Source: Actinomycetes bacterium (lineage in GTDB: Bacteria; Actinomycetota; Actinomycetes; Mycobacteriales; Mycobacteriaceae). Taken from it: a stretch of DNA of 64,000 nucleotides. The DNA lies in the NCBI GenBank assembly GCA_023461275.1, contig JAEYMI010000020.1, positions 1-64,000 on the forward strand, read 5' to 3'. The notes under the pieces were generated by a model. That model did no database searches. It was given only the letters and a program-made list of their open reading frames with translations, and was not told the origin of the DNA. Shown here piece after piece: positions 44,243-53,178 of this stretch (positions are counted from its first letter, which is position 1; every line of letters begins with the position of its first letter). A program made the position numbers and the translations under genes.

Positions 44243-46258
44243 ATGGACGAGATGACTCACATGAGTGGTCACGCCGGCCATGATGCGCACACCGACCACG
44301 TTGCGCAGTATCGCCGCTTGTTCGTGATCATGACCGTGATCGCGATCCCGGTGGTGATCGCGAGTCCGATGTTCGGGTCGTTGCTCGGGTATCAGCTGCC
44401 CGATCAAACGTGGTTGACCTGGGTGTCGCCGGTGCTCGGCACGCTGATGTACGTGTGGGGCGGGCGACCCTTCCTCACCGGTGCGGTCGATGAAATACGT
44501 TCGCGTACACCGGGAATGATGACGCTGATCGCATTGGCGATCACCGTGGCATTCGTCGCCTCATGGGGTGCGTCGCTGCACATCCTGCACCACGAGCTCG
44601 ACTTCTGGTGGGAACTGGCCCTGCTGATCGTGATCATGCTCCTCGGCCACTGGATCGAGATGCGCTCGATCGCGCAGACGACCTCGGCCCTGCAATCGCT
44701 GGCCGCGTTGCTCCCCGACGAAGCCGAGCGCGTCGACTCCGATCACCATGGCGACGAGAAGATCACCGGGGTCTCGCCCGGCGAGTTGCGCACCGGCGAC
44801 GTCGTGATCGTCCGGCCGGGCGCCCAGGTCCCCGCCGACGGCGACATCGTCGACGGCACAGCGGAACTCGACGAATCGATGATCACCGGTGAGTCGACAT
44901 TGGTCTCCCGTGGCGTCGGCGATCACGTGGTCGCCGGCACCGTCTCCGCGGACACCGCGATACGCGTCCGGGTCACCGCCGTCGGCGACGACACCACCCT
45001 CGCCGGCATCCAGCGACTGGTGTCGCAAGCGCAGAACTCGTCGTCGCGTGCGCAACGTCTCGCCGATCGCGCTGCGGCACTGCTGTTCTGGTACGCGCTG
45101 GCCGCTGCCGTGATCACCGCGATCGTGTGGGTGGCAGTGGGACAACCGGATTCGGCTGTCGTGCGGACCATCACCGTGCTGGTGATCGCCTGCCCGCATG
45201 CCCTCGGCCTGGCTATCCCGCTGGTGGTCGCGATCGCGACGGAGCGGGCCGCGAAGATGGGTGTGCTGGTCACCGATCGGGTGTCCCTGGAGACGCTGCG
45301 CCGCGCCGACGTCGTGCTCTTCGACAAGACCGGCACGCTGACCACCGGGCACCCTGCGGTCGGTGACGTCGCGGTTGTCGACGGCTGGACACGCAACGAC
45401 GTCCTCGCCCTGGCTGCCGCGGCCGAGCGTGACAGCGAACATCCCCTGGCAACCGCCATCGTCGACGCCGCAACGGCTGCCGACGTGAATGTGCCACGCG
45501 CCGATGGGTTTTCATCGAGTGCCGCGGTGGGCGTCCGGGCGAATGTCGATGGTCGGCAGGTCGCGGTCGGTGGTCCGCATCTGCTCGACGAGATGTCGAT
45601 CGAGGCGCTGCCGGAGGCTTCCCGCATGTCAGCGGAAGGCAACACCGTTTTGCACGTCGTCGTCGACGGCCAACCGGTCGCAGCACTCGCCCTCGCCGAC
45701 GAGGTACGACCGGAATCGGCGGACGCGATCGTTGCCCTGCATCGTCGTGGCGTCGAGGCGGTGATGGTGACCGGTGATGCGGAGTCGGTAGCGCGCAGTG
45801 TCGCCGACGAACTCGGCATCGACCGAGTCCATGCGGGGGTCCGGCCGGAGGACAAGGAGAAGATCGTCGAGGCCGAGCAGGCGGGCGGGCACACCGTCGT
45901 GATGGTCGGAGACGGCGTCAACGACGCCCCCGCACTTGCCCGGGCCGACGTCGGAATCGCGATCGGCGCCGGCACCGACGTCGCGATCGGTTCGGCCGGA
46001 CTGGTGCTGGCCGGCAACGATCCGCGGACCGTGGTCTCGGCCATGCGACTGTCGGAGAAGACCTACCGCAAGATGACCCAGAACCTGTGGTGGGCGGCCG
46101 GGTACAACCTGCTTGCGGTGCCGCTGGCCGCCGGCGTTCTCGCCCCGATCGGGTTCGTGCTGCCGATGGCCGTCGGTGCCGTGCTGATGTCGGTGTCGAC
46201 GGTGGTCGTCGCACTCAACGCGCAGCTGTTGCGTCGGGCGGACATCTCGGTGGACTGA
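44243..46258 (+). CDS. copB: CopB-like heavy-metal P1B-type ATPase (CPH motif)
   Basis: A 671-residue membrane pump. The N-terminus has no HMA domain but a His/Met-rich stretch MDEMTHMSGHAGHDAHTDH. The transmembrane metal site is C317-P-H (IACPHALGLA) rather than CPC, marking the P1B-3/CopB group. Also present are the phosphorylation motif D361-K-T-G-T-L-T, TGES, S-E-H-P-L and MVGDGVNDAPALA. CopB-type pumps export Cu(I), Cu(II) or Ag(I). A CsoR-like operator overlaps its promoter. It is separate from the CopZ-CopA locus 5 kb to the right but probably shares its regulator. Confidence 0.88.
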   Translation: MDEMTHMSGHAGHDAHTDHVAQYRRLFVIMTVIAIPVVIASPMFGSLLGYQLPDQTWLTWVSPVLGTLMYVWGGRPFLTGAVDEIRSRTPGMMTLIALAITVAFVASWGASLHILHHELDFWWELALLIVIMLLGHWIEMRSIAQTTSALQSLAALLPDEAERVDSDHHGDEKITGVSPGELRTGDVVIVRPGAQVPADGDIVDGTAELDESMITGESTLVSRGVGDHVVAGTVSADTAIRVRVTAVGDDTTLAGIQRLVSQAQNSSSRAQRLADRAAALLFWYALAAAVITAIVWVAVGQPDSAVVRTITVLVIACPHALGLAIPLVVAIATERAAKMGVLVTDRVSLETLRRADVVLFDKTGTLTTGHPAVGDVAVVDGWTRNDVLALAAAAERDSEHPLATAIVDAATAADVNVPRADGFSSSAAVGVRANVDGRQVAVGGPHLLDEMSIEALPEASRMSAEGNTVLHVVVDGQPVAALALADEVRPESADAIVALHRRGVEAVMVTGDAESVARSVADELGIDRVHAGVRPEDKEKIVEAEQAGGHTVVMVGDGVNDAPALARADVGIAIGAGTDVAIGSAGLVLAGNDPRTVVSAMRLSEKTYRKMTQNLWWAAGYNLLAVPLAAGVLAPIGFVLPMAVGAVLMSVSTVVVALNAQLLRRADISVD

Positions 46259-46313
46259 TACCCAGCGTCGGGCCGGGTCGCCGGGGCTCGACGGGGCGGC
46301 GGCCGGAGGTGTA

Positions 46314-46336
46314 GTTTTCGACTGGGAATCGAAAAC
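46314..46336. promoter_or_regulatory. Inverted repeat upstream of nadB
   Basis: GTTTTCGA and TCGAAAAC are perfect inverted copies separated by 7 nt. The dyad lies 74 bp upstream of the nadB start in the only gap before it. It is a plausible operator for an NAD-status regulator such as NrtR, which is known to control NAD genes in actinobacteria. I cannot confirm the motif from memory. Confidence 0.45.
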
Positions 46337-46409
46337 GTGGTCCACGCGTTGTTCCCGACGGTGAATCCGCTCCCGACGGGGGATCGCGGACCCGACGAAG
46401 GGGACTGCC

Positions 46410-48047
46410 ATGACCGCTGAGCTGCCACAATCGGCCGACCTGTTGGTCGTCGGCGCCGGCGTGGCCGGTCTGACGGCCGCCATCACCGCCGCCGAGGACG
46501 GTCTGAGCGTCGTGGTGCTCAACAAGGGACCGCAGTGGCGCTCGGATCGCACCGAGCAGCCCACCGCCACCTACTACGCCCAGGGCGGGGTGGCCGTGGT
46601 CGCGCCCGACGTCCCTGAGGACTCCGTCGACCTGCACCTGAGTGACACACTCGCTGCCGGAGCGGGCCTCACCGAGGCGCACCCGTCACGCATCATCCTC
46701 GACGACGGGTGGTCGGCGGTGTCCCGGCTCATCGACTGGGGCGGCGAGTTCGACCGCGACCCCGACGGCCGCCTGCTGCGCACCCGCGAGGGTGGGCACA
46801 GCGTGCGTCGCATCATCCATTCCGGCGGCGACGCCACCGGCGCGGCCATCCAGCGTGCGCTGGGCAAACGGTTCGGGCAGCTGCTCGCCGCCGGTGACGT
46901 GAGGTGTATCGACGAAGCGGTGGTCACCGAACTGCTCGTCGGCGGTGATGCGTCCGACGGTGGTCAGGTCACCGGAGTGCGGTTCCGTCGCGGCGCGCCT
47001 GGCACGGTCATGTCCGAGCACGTCATCGGCGCCCGGAGTGTCCTGCTGGCCACCGGAGGTGCCGGCCACCTCTACTCCGCCACCACCAACCCGGCCGGTG
47101 CGACCGCCGACGGAGTGGCCCTGGCATTGCGCGCGGGTGCACCCGTCGCCGATCTGGAATTCATCCAGTTCCACCCGACGATGCTTTACGTCGAGGGTGC
47201 CCGCGGTCGTCGCACGCTGGTCAGCGAGGCGGTACGCGGTGAGGGCGGACGGCTCGTCGACGTCGACGGCAACTCGGTCACCGCGGGTGTGCATCCGCTG
47301 GGCGATCTGGCCCCGCGCGATGTTGTCGCCAATGCGGTCACCGAGGCGATGGACCGGACCGGTGCGCCGTTCGTTTACCTCGACATCCGCGAAGTCGACG
47401 ACTTCGCCACCCGATTCCCGACGGTGTCCGCGGGCATCGCCGCCAGCGGAGTTGAGGTGACCGATGGCCTGATCCCGGTGGTACCCGGCGCCCACTATCT
47501 GTGCGGCGGGGTGATCACCGACGCCGACGGCCGGACCGGACTGTCCGGTCTGCTGGCCGCCGGCGAAGTGGCACGGACCGGTTTGCACGGCGCAAATCGG
47601 TTGGCGTCCAACAGTCTTCTCGAAGGTCTGGTGATGGGTCGACGCGCGGCGCGGGTCGCGGCAGAGCGTGCACGGGCCCATCCGGCGGAACCGGTGCTCG
47701 CGAACTCGGTCCCAGCGTCGACCGCACCCGCGATGGACCGCGGTGAACTACAGAACCTGATGACCCGCTTCGTCGCCCTGCGTCGGGACGCCGACGGCTT
47801 GGCGCACGTCGAGGCGGTGTTGGCCGATGCGCCGCCTCGGCAGCTTGACGATCTGGCTGATATCGAGGACGCCGCGCTCACTTTGACCGCGCGTGCGGTG
47901 GTGGCCGCAGCCCTGGCACGGCAGGAATCTCGCGGGTCGCACCATCGCACAGACTTTTCACAGACTTTCCCCGAATCCTCGTCGACGTCGTTTCGATACT
48001 CCGACGATGAGGTCGTCGCAGCCTCGTATGCAGGCATAACACCCTGA
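46410..48047 (+). CDS. nadB: L-aspartate oxidase
   Basis: A 545-residue flavoprotein. It has VVGAGVAGLTAAIT at about residues 14-27, the QGGVA loop with T-Y-Y-A-Q-G-G, LEFIQFHPTML, SEAVRGEGGRL with the active-site Arg-Gly-Glu, the histidine in P-G-A-H-Y-L-C-G-G, and LHGANRLASNSLLEGLV. It oxidises L-aspartate to iminoaspartate in de novo NAD synthesis. In many actinobacteria it sits in nadA-nadB-nadC. Here nadA and nadC are not adjacent: a copper ATPase precedes it and an unknown gene follows. A dyad upstream may regulate it. Confidence 0.9.
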   Translation: MTAELPQSADLLVVGAGVAGLTAAITAAEDGLSVVVLNKGPQWRSDRTEQPTATYYAQGGVAVVAPDVPEDSVDLHLSDTLAAGAGLTEAHPSRIILDDGWSAVSRLIDWGGEFDRDPDGRLLRTREGGHSVRRIIHSGGDATGAAIQRALGKRFGQLLAAGDVRCIDEAVVTELLVGGDASDGGQVTGVRFRRGAPGTVMSEHVIGARSVLLATGGAGHLYSATTNPAGATADGVALALRAGAPVADLEFIQFHPTMLYVEGARGRRTLVSEAVRGEGGRLVDVDGNSVTAGVHPLGDLAPRDVVANAVTEAMDRTGAPFVYLDIREVDDFATRFPTVSAGIAASGVEVTDGLIPVVPGAHYLCGGVITDADGRTGLSGLLAAGEVARTGLHGANRLASNSLLEGLVMGRRAARVAAERARAHPAEPVLANSVPASTAPAMDRGELQNLMTRFVALRRDADGLAHVEAVLADAPPRQLDDLADIEDAALTLTARAVVAAALARQESRGSHHRTDFSQTFPESSSTSFRYSDDEVVAASYAGITP

Positions 48048-48237
48048 CTCCGGCGCGGCGGCCGTCCGCCGAACTCGGCCGGTTTCGGGGTGCAGCGCCG
48101 TCGCGGGCTTGAAGTGTTGAGTCAAGCGAGTGGAGTGAACGGAATTGCTTTCGTACACTCGGTTGTGGGGCGAGGGGCTACAGGTGTGCCGACCGAGCAC
48201 GGGGGCACTTTTCTGTGGCGATCATGAGGAGGACGCA

Positions 48238-49254
48238 ATGGACGGCGCGGGGTGCTGGTCGACCGTCGTGTGTACTCCCGCCGAGCGTGCGTCGCTTGGA
48301 CTGACCGCCCAATCCGAATGGTTGCTCCGATGCCGGCTCGCCGCCGGACACCAGGGCAATCATGCGACCGACGCGACCAATCATCCGCGTACGGATCGTC
48401 GACTCTGGTTGGAGTGGAACGACTTCGACGATCACGCCCAGTCGCTGATCGAGCGGAATCCTTGCCGGTTCAGCAATGAGTACGGCATGGGCTGCCTGTT
48501 CTTCGAGGGTCACGGTGGCCCGCATTACGTGGCGCCGACCAACGGTCACGCACGTCCGCGCCCGTCCGCCCCGCCGTCGGCTCCGATCCCGACGCTGCCC
48601 AACCAGCCCCGGCCGGGCCAGCCGCTGCCGAATCACACCTTCTTGAACAACACGCTGCCGACCAACGGGGTGTCGAACAACGGGGTGTCGAACAACAGCC
48701 TGCCCAGCCAGCCGTTCCCCGGTCAGCCCCAGACGCCGATCCATCAGCCCGGACCGGCCAGTGGTGAACGGCACGTGTTGCCGCGTCAGGATCGCCAGCC
48801 ACCACCGTGGTCTCCTCTGACGTCACCGGGACGCCATACGCCATCATCGCAGGCACCACCGGTGCCGTCGCGCCCGCCGGTCAACGCCGCGCCGGCCGTC
48901 GGACATCGGTCCGCTGCGGTCGACTACTCGCACGAACAGGTTGACGACGTGGTTGATACCCAGCTTGGCCGGCACGTGATGCCCAATACCGACTCGGTGC
49001 GGACGGGGGCCGATGATCAATTGCACGCCGTCACGCCATCGCGCCGACACCGGATGCCCGACGCGGGCTCACCCTCGGCCTCGCCGCCCGCGGTACCACC
49101 ACCAGTCGACCCGCCCGCCGCGGCGACACCGGCAGTTCGCCCCGCCGGCAGCCGGTCGGCTGCCCGCAGCTCCGACGGTGACATCAGTGCCGCCCTCAGC
49201 GAAGTGGCCATCGCGCTCTCCAAACTGGCCGATGCCATCCGCACTCGCGGCTGA
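48238..49254 (+). CDS. Unknown protein with two CxxxxGHxGxH motifs and a proline-rich tail
   Basis: ATG 48238 follows a strong AGGAGGA site and opens a 338-residue protein; the in-frame DNA upstream lacks such a site. In the first 100 residues the motif C-x4-G-H-x-G-x-H occurs twice, as CRLAAGHQGNH and CLFFEGHGGPH, with other cysteines nearby. This suggests two small zinc or metal sites. The rest is low-complexity, rich in Pro, Asn and Ser (N-G-V-S-N-N repeated), ending in a short helix (I-S-A-A-L-S-E-V-A-I-A-L-S-K-L). No known domain recognised. It lies between nadB and the CsoR locus. A 21-bp repeat array follows it. Confidence 0.6.
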   Translation: MDGAGCWSTVVCTPAERASLGLTAQSEWLLRCRLAAGHQGNHATDATNHPRTDRRLWLEWNDFDDHAQSLIERNPCRFSNEYGMGCLFFEGHGGPHYVAPTNGHARPRPSAPPSAPIPTLPNQPRPGQPLPNHTFLNNTLPTNGVSNNGVSNNSLPSQPFPGQPQTPIHQPGPASGERHVLPRQDRQPPPWSPLTSPGRHTPSSQAPPVPSRPPVNAAPAVGHRSAAVDYSHEQVDDVVDTQLGRHVMPNTDSVRTGADDQLHAVTPSRRHRMPDAGSPSASPPAVPPPVDPPAAATPAVRPAGSRSAARSSDGDISAALSEVAIALSKLADAIRTRG

Positions 49255-49260
49255 CGTTTC

Positions 49261-49340
49261 GTCGACGGCGCCCTCTCACCCATCGACGGCGCCCTCTCGC
49301 CCGTCGACGGCGCCCTCTCGCTCGTCGACGGCGCCCTTGG
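49261..49340. repeat. 21-bp tandem repeat array, four units (opposite orientation to 38463 array)
   Basis: Cores GTCGAC, ATCGAC, GTCGAC, GTCGAC start at 49261, 49282, 49303 and 49324, each followed by GGCGCCCTCTC or a near copy. The reverse complement of the unit aligns to the 38463 array (shared GTCGACGG and GGGCGC), so both belong to one repeat family. The array begins 6 bp after a stop codon and ends just before the CsoR operator. Confidence 0.88.
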
Positions 49341-49360
49341 CAGCTTTCCGCCACGGTGGT

Positions 49361-49377
49361 ATACCTATAGGGGGTAT
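49361..49377 (+). promoter_or_regulatory. CsoR-type operator before csoR-copZ-copA
   Basis: ATACCTATAGGGGGTAT is a pseudo-palindrome of the CsoR class and shares A-T-A/G-GGGGGTAT with the box before the CopB-like gene. It lies 18 bp upstream of the csoR start, where it would overlap the promoter and allow autorepression that copper relieves. Confidence 0.6.
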
Positions 49378-49394
49378 GGGAATGGAGGACCAGC

Positions 49395-49688
49395 ATGGAT
49401 GTCGACGGACACGCCTACATCGGTAACAAGGACGACTATCTGAAACGCTTGCGGCGCATCGAGGGTCAGGCACGCGGACTGCAGCGCATGGTGTCCGAGG
49501 AGGCGTACTGCATCGACATTCTCACCCAGGTCTCGGCGATGACCAAGGCGCTTCAATCGGTCAGCATCGGACTTCTCGGCGAGCACATGAACCACTGCGT
49601 GGTGCACGCCGCGCAGGAGAGTGATGAGGCCGGCCAGGCCAAGGTCGACGAGGCGATGCAGGCCATCGCGCGTCTGGTGAAGTCCTGA
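49395..49688 (+). CDS. csoR: Copper-sensing repressor CsoR
   Basis: A 97-residue, all-helical DUF156 protein: Y-L-K-R-L-R-R-I-E-G-Q-A-R-G-L, then Cys39 (A-Y-C-I-D-I-L), His64 and Cys68 (E-H-M-N-H-C). This is the C-H-C set that binds Cu(I) in CsoR. DNA is released on copper binding. It has a GGAGGACC site before the ATG. It heads the copZ-copA operon and probably also acts at the similar box 5 kb upstream. Confidence 0.9.
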   Translation: MDVDGHAYIGNKDDYLKRLRRIEGQARGLQRMVSEEAYCIDILTQVSAMTKALQSVSIGLLGEHMNHCVVHAAQESDEAGQAKVDEAMQAIARLVKS

Positions 49689-49755
49689 GCCGCCGCCCAT
49701 TCCATGGCGATATGACGCCAATCACGTTGTCACGCAAGCAATTACAGGAGCATCA

Positions 49756-49959
49756 ATGACCACTACAAACTATGTCGTCACCGGAATGACCTGCGGGCAC
49801 TGCGCCGCATCGGTGCGCGAAGAGGTCTCCGAGATCGACGGCGTCAGTGCCGTCGACGTCAATCACGAGACCGGCGCGCTGAGCGTCACCAGCGACGGCG
49901 AACTCGACCGCGACGCGGTTGCCGCGGCCGTCGTCGAAGCCGGATACCAACTGTCATGA
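49756..49959 (+). CDS. copZ: Copper chaperone CopZ
   Basis: A 67-residue single HMA domain beginning M-T-T-T-N-Y-V-V-T-G-M-T-C-G-H-C, with the Cu(I)-binding MTCGHC at about residues 11-16. It carries copper to the exporter encoded next. Its stop shares ATGA with the copA start (49956-49959), so chaperone and pump are made together. A 67-bp gap follows csoR. Confidence 0.93.
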   Translation: MTTTNYVVTGMTCGHCAASVREEVSEIDGVSAVDVNHETGALSVTSDGELDRDAVAAAVVEAGYQLS

Positions 49960-52238
49960 CCGTAGCCGCGCACGCGGCCACCACCCCCGATCGGATCGAG
50001 CTCGACATCACCGGCATGACGTGCGCGTCATGCGCGGCTCGGATCGAACGCAAGCTCAACAAGGTCGACGGGGTGCGGGCCGCCGTCAACTTCGCGACCG
50101 AAAAGGCCACTGTCGACGTCGAATCCGACGCCGGGCATACCCCTGATGCCGCGCAACTGATCGACGTCGTGCGCGCCGCCGGATACGACGCCGCGCCGGT
50201 GCGTCCCGACGGGGACGCCGCTGTCGAGCAGTCCGCCCGCGACGAGATCGCTGCGCTCCGCATGCGGGTCATCGCGTCGGCGATTCTGTCGGTGCCGGTC
50301 ATCGCGCTGGCGATGGTGCCGGCTTGGCAGTTCACCGGATGGCAGTGGGTCTCACTGGTTCTCGCGACGCCGGTGGTGTTCTGGGGCGCGTACCCGTTCC
50401 ACCGCGCGGCGTTGATCAACCTGCGTCACCGCACCGTCACGATGGACACCCTGGTGTCCATCGGCACTCTCGCCGCCTACGCGTGGTCGGTGTACGCGCT
50501 GGTCTTCGGGATGGCCGGGCACCTCGGCATGCGGCACGGATTCGAGTTCATCAGCGAACGCGGCAGCGGGGCGTCGAACATCTATCTCGAGGCCGCCGCC
50601 GGCGTCACCACCTTTGTGCTGGCCGGACGCTACGCGGAGAAACTCGCGCGATTCCGCGCCGGCGACGCGATGCGCTCGCTGTTCGCCGCGGGTGCCAAGG
50701 ATGTCAACCGCATTGTCGACGGCGGGCCCGACGGCGGCGGCGACAACGCACGTGAAGAACGTATCGCCATCGACCAACTACGCGTCGGCGATCTCTTTGT
50801 GGTGCGGCCCGGCGAGAAGGTCGCTACCGACGGCGTGATCGTGCGCGGCGCCTCCGCGATCGATCGTTCGATGATCAGCGGCGAATCGGTGCCGGTCGAC
50901 GTGACCGTCGGCGACGAGGTCATCGGCGCCACCATCAACACCACCGGGCGGCTGGTGGTCCGCGCTACGCACGTCGGGTCCGACACCGCCCTGGCCCAGA
51001 TGGCCGAGATGGTGTCGGCGGCGCAGTCGCAGAAGGCGCGCGCGCAGCGGCTCGCCGATCGCATCTCGTCGGTCTTTGTGCCCGTTGTGATCGCGATTTC
51101 CATTGCTGCACTGATCTTTTGGTTGGCCGTCGGTGCTGGCTCGGCAACCGCGCTGACCGCCGCGGTGGCCGTGCTGATCATCGCCTGCCCGTGCGCGTTG
51201 GGGCTCGCGACGCCGACCGCGTTGATGGCCGGCACCGGCCGCGGAGCCCAACTCGGCATCCTGCTGAAAGGGCCTGAGGCGCTGGAATCGGCGCGCCGCG
51301 TCGACACCGTCGTGCTCGACAAGACCGGCACCATCACCACCGGCGTGATGTCGGTGCTGTCGGTGCACTCGATCTCGTCGGAGACCCAAGGCGTGCTGCG
51401 GATGGCAGCGGCCGTCGAGTCCGGTTCGGAACATCCGATCGGACGTGCCATCGTCGACGCCGCACGTCGCGCCGGGGTCGAGCGACTGCCCGACGTCGAC
51501 GATTTCGTCGCCGACCGCGCCGTGGTGTCCGGCACCGTCAACGGTGTGCGGGTCGTCGTCGGACGCCCGGAAAGCGTTGACATCCCGTTGCCGGAAGTGG
51601 CGTCGGAAGCCATCGATTCGGCGCGCAGTGCGGGCCGGACACCGGTCGTCGTGCAGGTCGATGGCGAGCTCGCCGGTGTGATCGTCGTCGGCGATGAGGT
51701 GAAAAACTCTGCACAGCAAGCGATTGCAGAACTGAAGCGGCTCGGATTGACGCCGGTCCTGCTGACCGGTGACAACGAGGGCGCGGCCCGCGAGGTCGCC
51801 CGGCAGGTCGGCATCGAACGCGTCGTCGCCGACGTCACGCCAGCCGAGAAACTCGACGCGATCACCGATCTGCAGGCCGACGGACATCGGGTTGCGATGG
51901 TCGGCGACGGCGTCAATGATACTGCCGCACTTGCCCGTTCGGATCTGGGAATCGCGATCGGGACCGGCACCGACGTCGCGATCGAGGCCAGCGACCTGAC
52001 CGTCGTGAGCGGCGACCCGTTGTCGGTGGTCGACGCGATCCGGCTGGCGCGCGCGACCCACGGCATCATCCGCAGCAACCTGTTCTGGGCGTTCGGCTAC
52101 AACGTCGCGGCCATCCCGTTGGCGGCGGCAGGCCTGCTCAACCCGATGATCGCCGGCGCGGCGATGGGGCTGTCGTCGGTGTTTGTCGTCGGAAACAGCT
52201 TGCGGCTGAAACGGTTTCGGTCCAGCAAGACGCAGTGA
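49956..52238 (+). CDS. copA: Cu(I)-exporting P1B-1-type ATPase CopA
   Basis: A 760-residue pump with one N-terminal HMA domain (TGMTCASC, cysteines 23 and 26). Eight transmembrane helices are expected. The metal motif is C411-P-C (IACPCALGLATP), phosphorylation is at D455-K-T-G-T, and TGES-type, S-E-H-P-I and MVGDGVNDTAALA segments are present. It drives Cu(I) out of the cytoplasm with ATP. Only one HMA domain is present, with CopZ supplied separately. It is the last gene of csoR-copZ-copA. A disrupted gene converges with it, 16 bp away. Confidence 0.93.
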   Translation: MTVAAHAATTPDRIELDITGMTCASCAARIERKLNKVDGVRAAVNFATEKATVDVESDAGHTPDAAQLIDVVRAAGYDAAPVRPDGDAAVEQSARDEIAALRMRVIASAILSVPVIALAMVPAWQFTGWQWVSLVLATPVVFWGAYPFHRAALINLRHRTVTMDTLVSIGTLAAYAWSVYALVFGMAGHLGMRHGFEFISERGSGASNIYLEAAAGVTTFVLAGRYAEKLARFRAGDAMRSLFAAGAKDVNRIVDGGPDGGGDNAREERIAIDQLRVGDLFVVRPGEKVATDGVIVRGASAIDRSMISGESVPVDVTVGDEVIGATINTTGRLVVRATHVGSDTALAQMAEMVSAAQSQKARAQRLADRISSVFVPVVIAISIAALIFWLAVGAGSATALTAAVAVLIIACPCALGLATPTALMAGTGRGAQLGILLKGPEALESARRVDTVVLDKTGTITTGVMSVLSVHSISSETQGVLRMAAAVESGSEHPIGRAIVDAARRAGVERLPDVDDFVADRAVVSGTVNGVRVVVGRPESVDIPLPEVASEAIDSARSAGRTPVVVQVDGELAGVIVVGDEVKNSAQQAIAELKRLGLTPVLLTGDNEGAAREVARQVGIERVVADVTPAEKLDAITDLQADGHRVAMVGDGVNDTAALARSDLGIAIGTGTDVAIEASDLTVVSGDPLSVVDAIRLARATHGIIRSNLFWAFGYNVAAIPLAAAGLLNPMIAGAAMGLSSVFVVGNSLRLKRFRSSKTQ

Positions 52239-52254
52239 CGGGAACGCCTCGTCG

Positions 52255-52964
52255 TTACCACTCCACGTCGAATCGGTCGAGCAGGACCTCGTCGAGGGCT
52301 TCGCTGACCGATTGCGGCGGGTCCGGATCGTCGGAGCGATAGATGACCTCGCAGATGCCGCTCGGTAGGTCGGGTGAGACGCACACCCGTAGATCGGTGT
52401 ATGTGCTCATGAGTACGAGTAGCCGGTCCGGCGCGGGTGGCGGCCAGCCCGGTAGGTCGGCGTTGAGTTGCCAGATCTGTGCCAGCGTGACCATGGCATC
52501 GATCGGCCCGAACCCGAAGTTTGTCAGGTCCGGAGCGGTGAATCGGCCGTGAACCTCGGCCATAAAACCGCGTACCGCGGGAGGGATTGCCGCGGCAAGC
52601 TCCGGATGAGCGGGAGTCGTATCCATGCCGCCGGCGGCGTGCCGAGCCACACCGCAACGACGCGGTGATCGGGGCGGAGGTGCTCCACCACGTACGCGAG
52701 TAGGGGCTCGTCGTCGATCGTGATGACGCGTGCGTCGGAGAGTTCGGTGCGCATGATGTGAGCGAACTCCGGCAAGAACTGCAGGAACTCGGGAGTCCAC
52801 AGGCTGAGCGCTATTGAGGCCCGCGTGTCGGCATCGGTGGCAGAAACGATGGGCTGCCACAGTGTGGGCACCGCGTCGAGATCGAGGCCACCGTCACCGG
52901 CAATGCGCGCGGTCGAGCCGTTCAGTTCGAGTGCGGTGAGCATTTCGGCGTCGGAGACCGTCAT
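52255..52964 (-). pseudogene. Unknown gene with an apparent single-base frameshift
   Basis: From 52964 the frame reads M-T-V-S-D-A-E-M and is well behaved up to V-V-A-V-W-L-G-T-P-P-A-A near 52630. It then runs into an arginine-rich tail and stops at 52524. From the same point a second frame continues with natural-looking sequence (D-T-T-P-A-H-P-E-L-A-A-A-I-P-P-A-V) to a stop at 52255, ending L-L-D-R-F-D-V-E-W. One extra base in the GCCGGCGGC run at about 52627-52635 would join them into one protein of about 235 residues. Either a natural disruption, a sequencing error, or two overlapping genes. No family recognised. Confidence 0.55.
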
Positions 52965-53178
52965 CGTGCGTGTCCCATCGTCGACGCCTCGCCAGTGAAC
53001 AGCACGTGTGGCACGGTACTCCGGAGCGCAGGTGTGGCGGGTGTACGCCGCTTATCCCTGTGGGAAATGCGCCCGGGTGCGGGTTGCGGTTGACGTGGTG
53101 GTTTTGGTGTCCCGCTGGTGGGTGGTTTTCCTAATGTCACGGCCTATCGTCAATCCCGGATAGGCGTATCAAGGAAGC

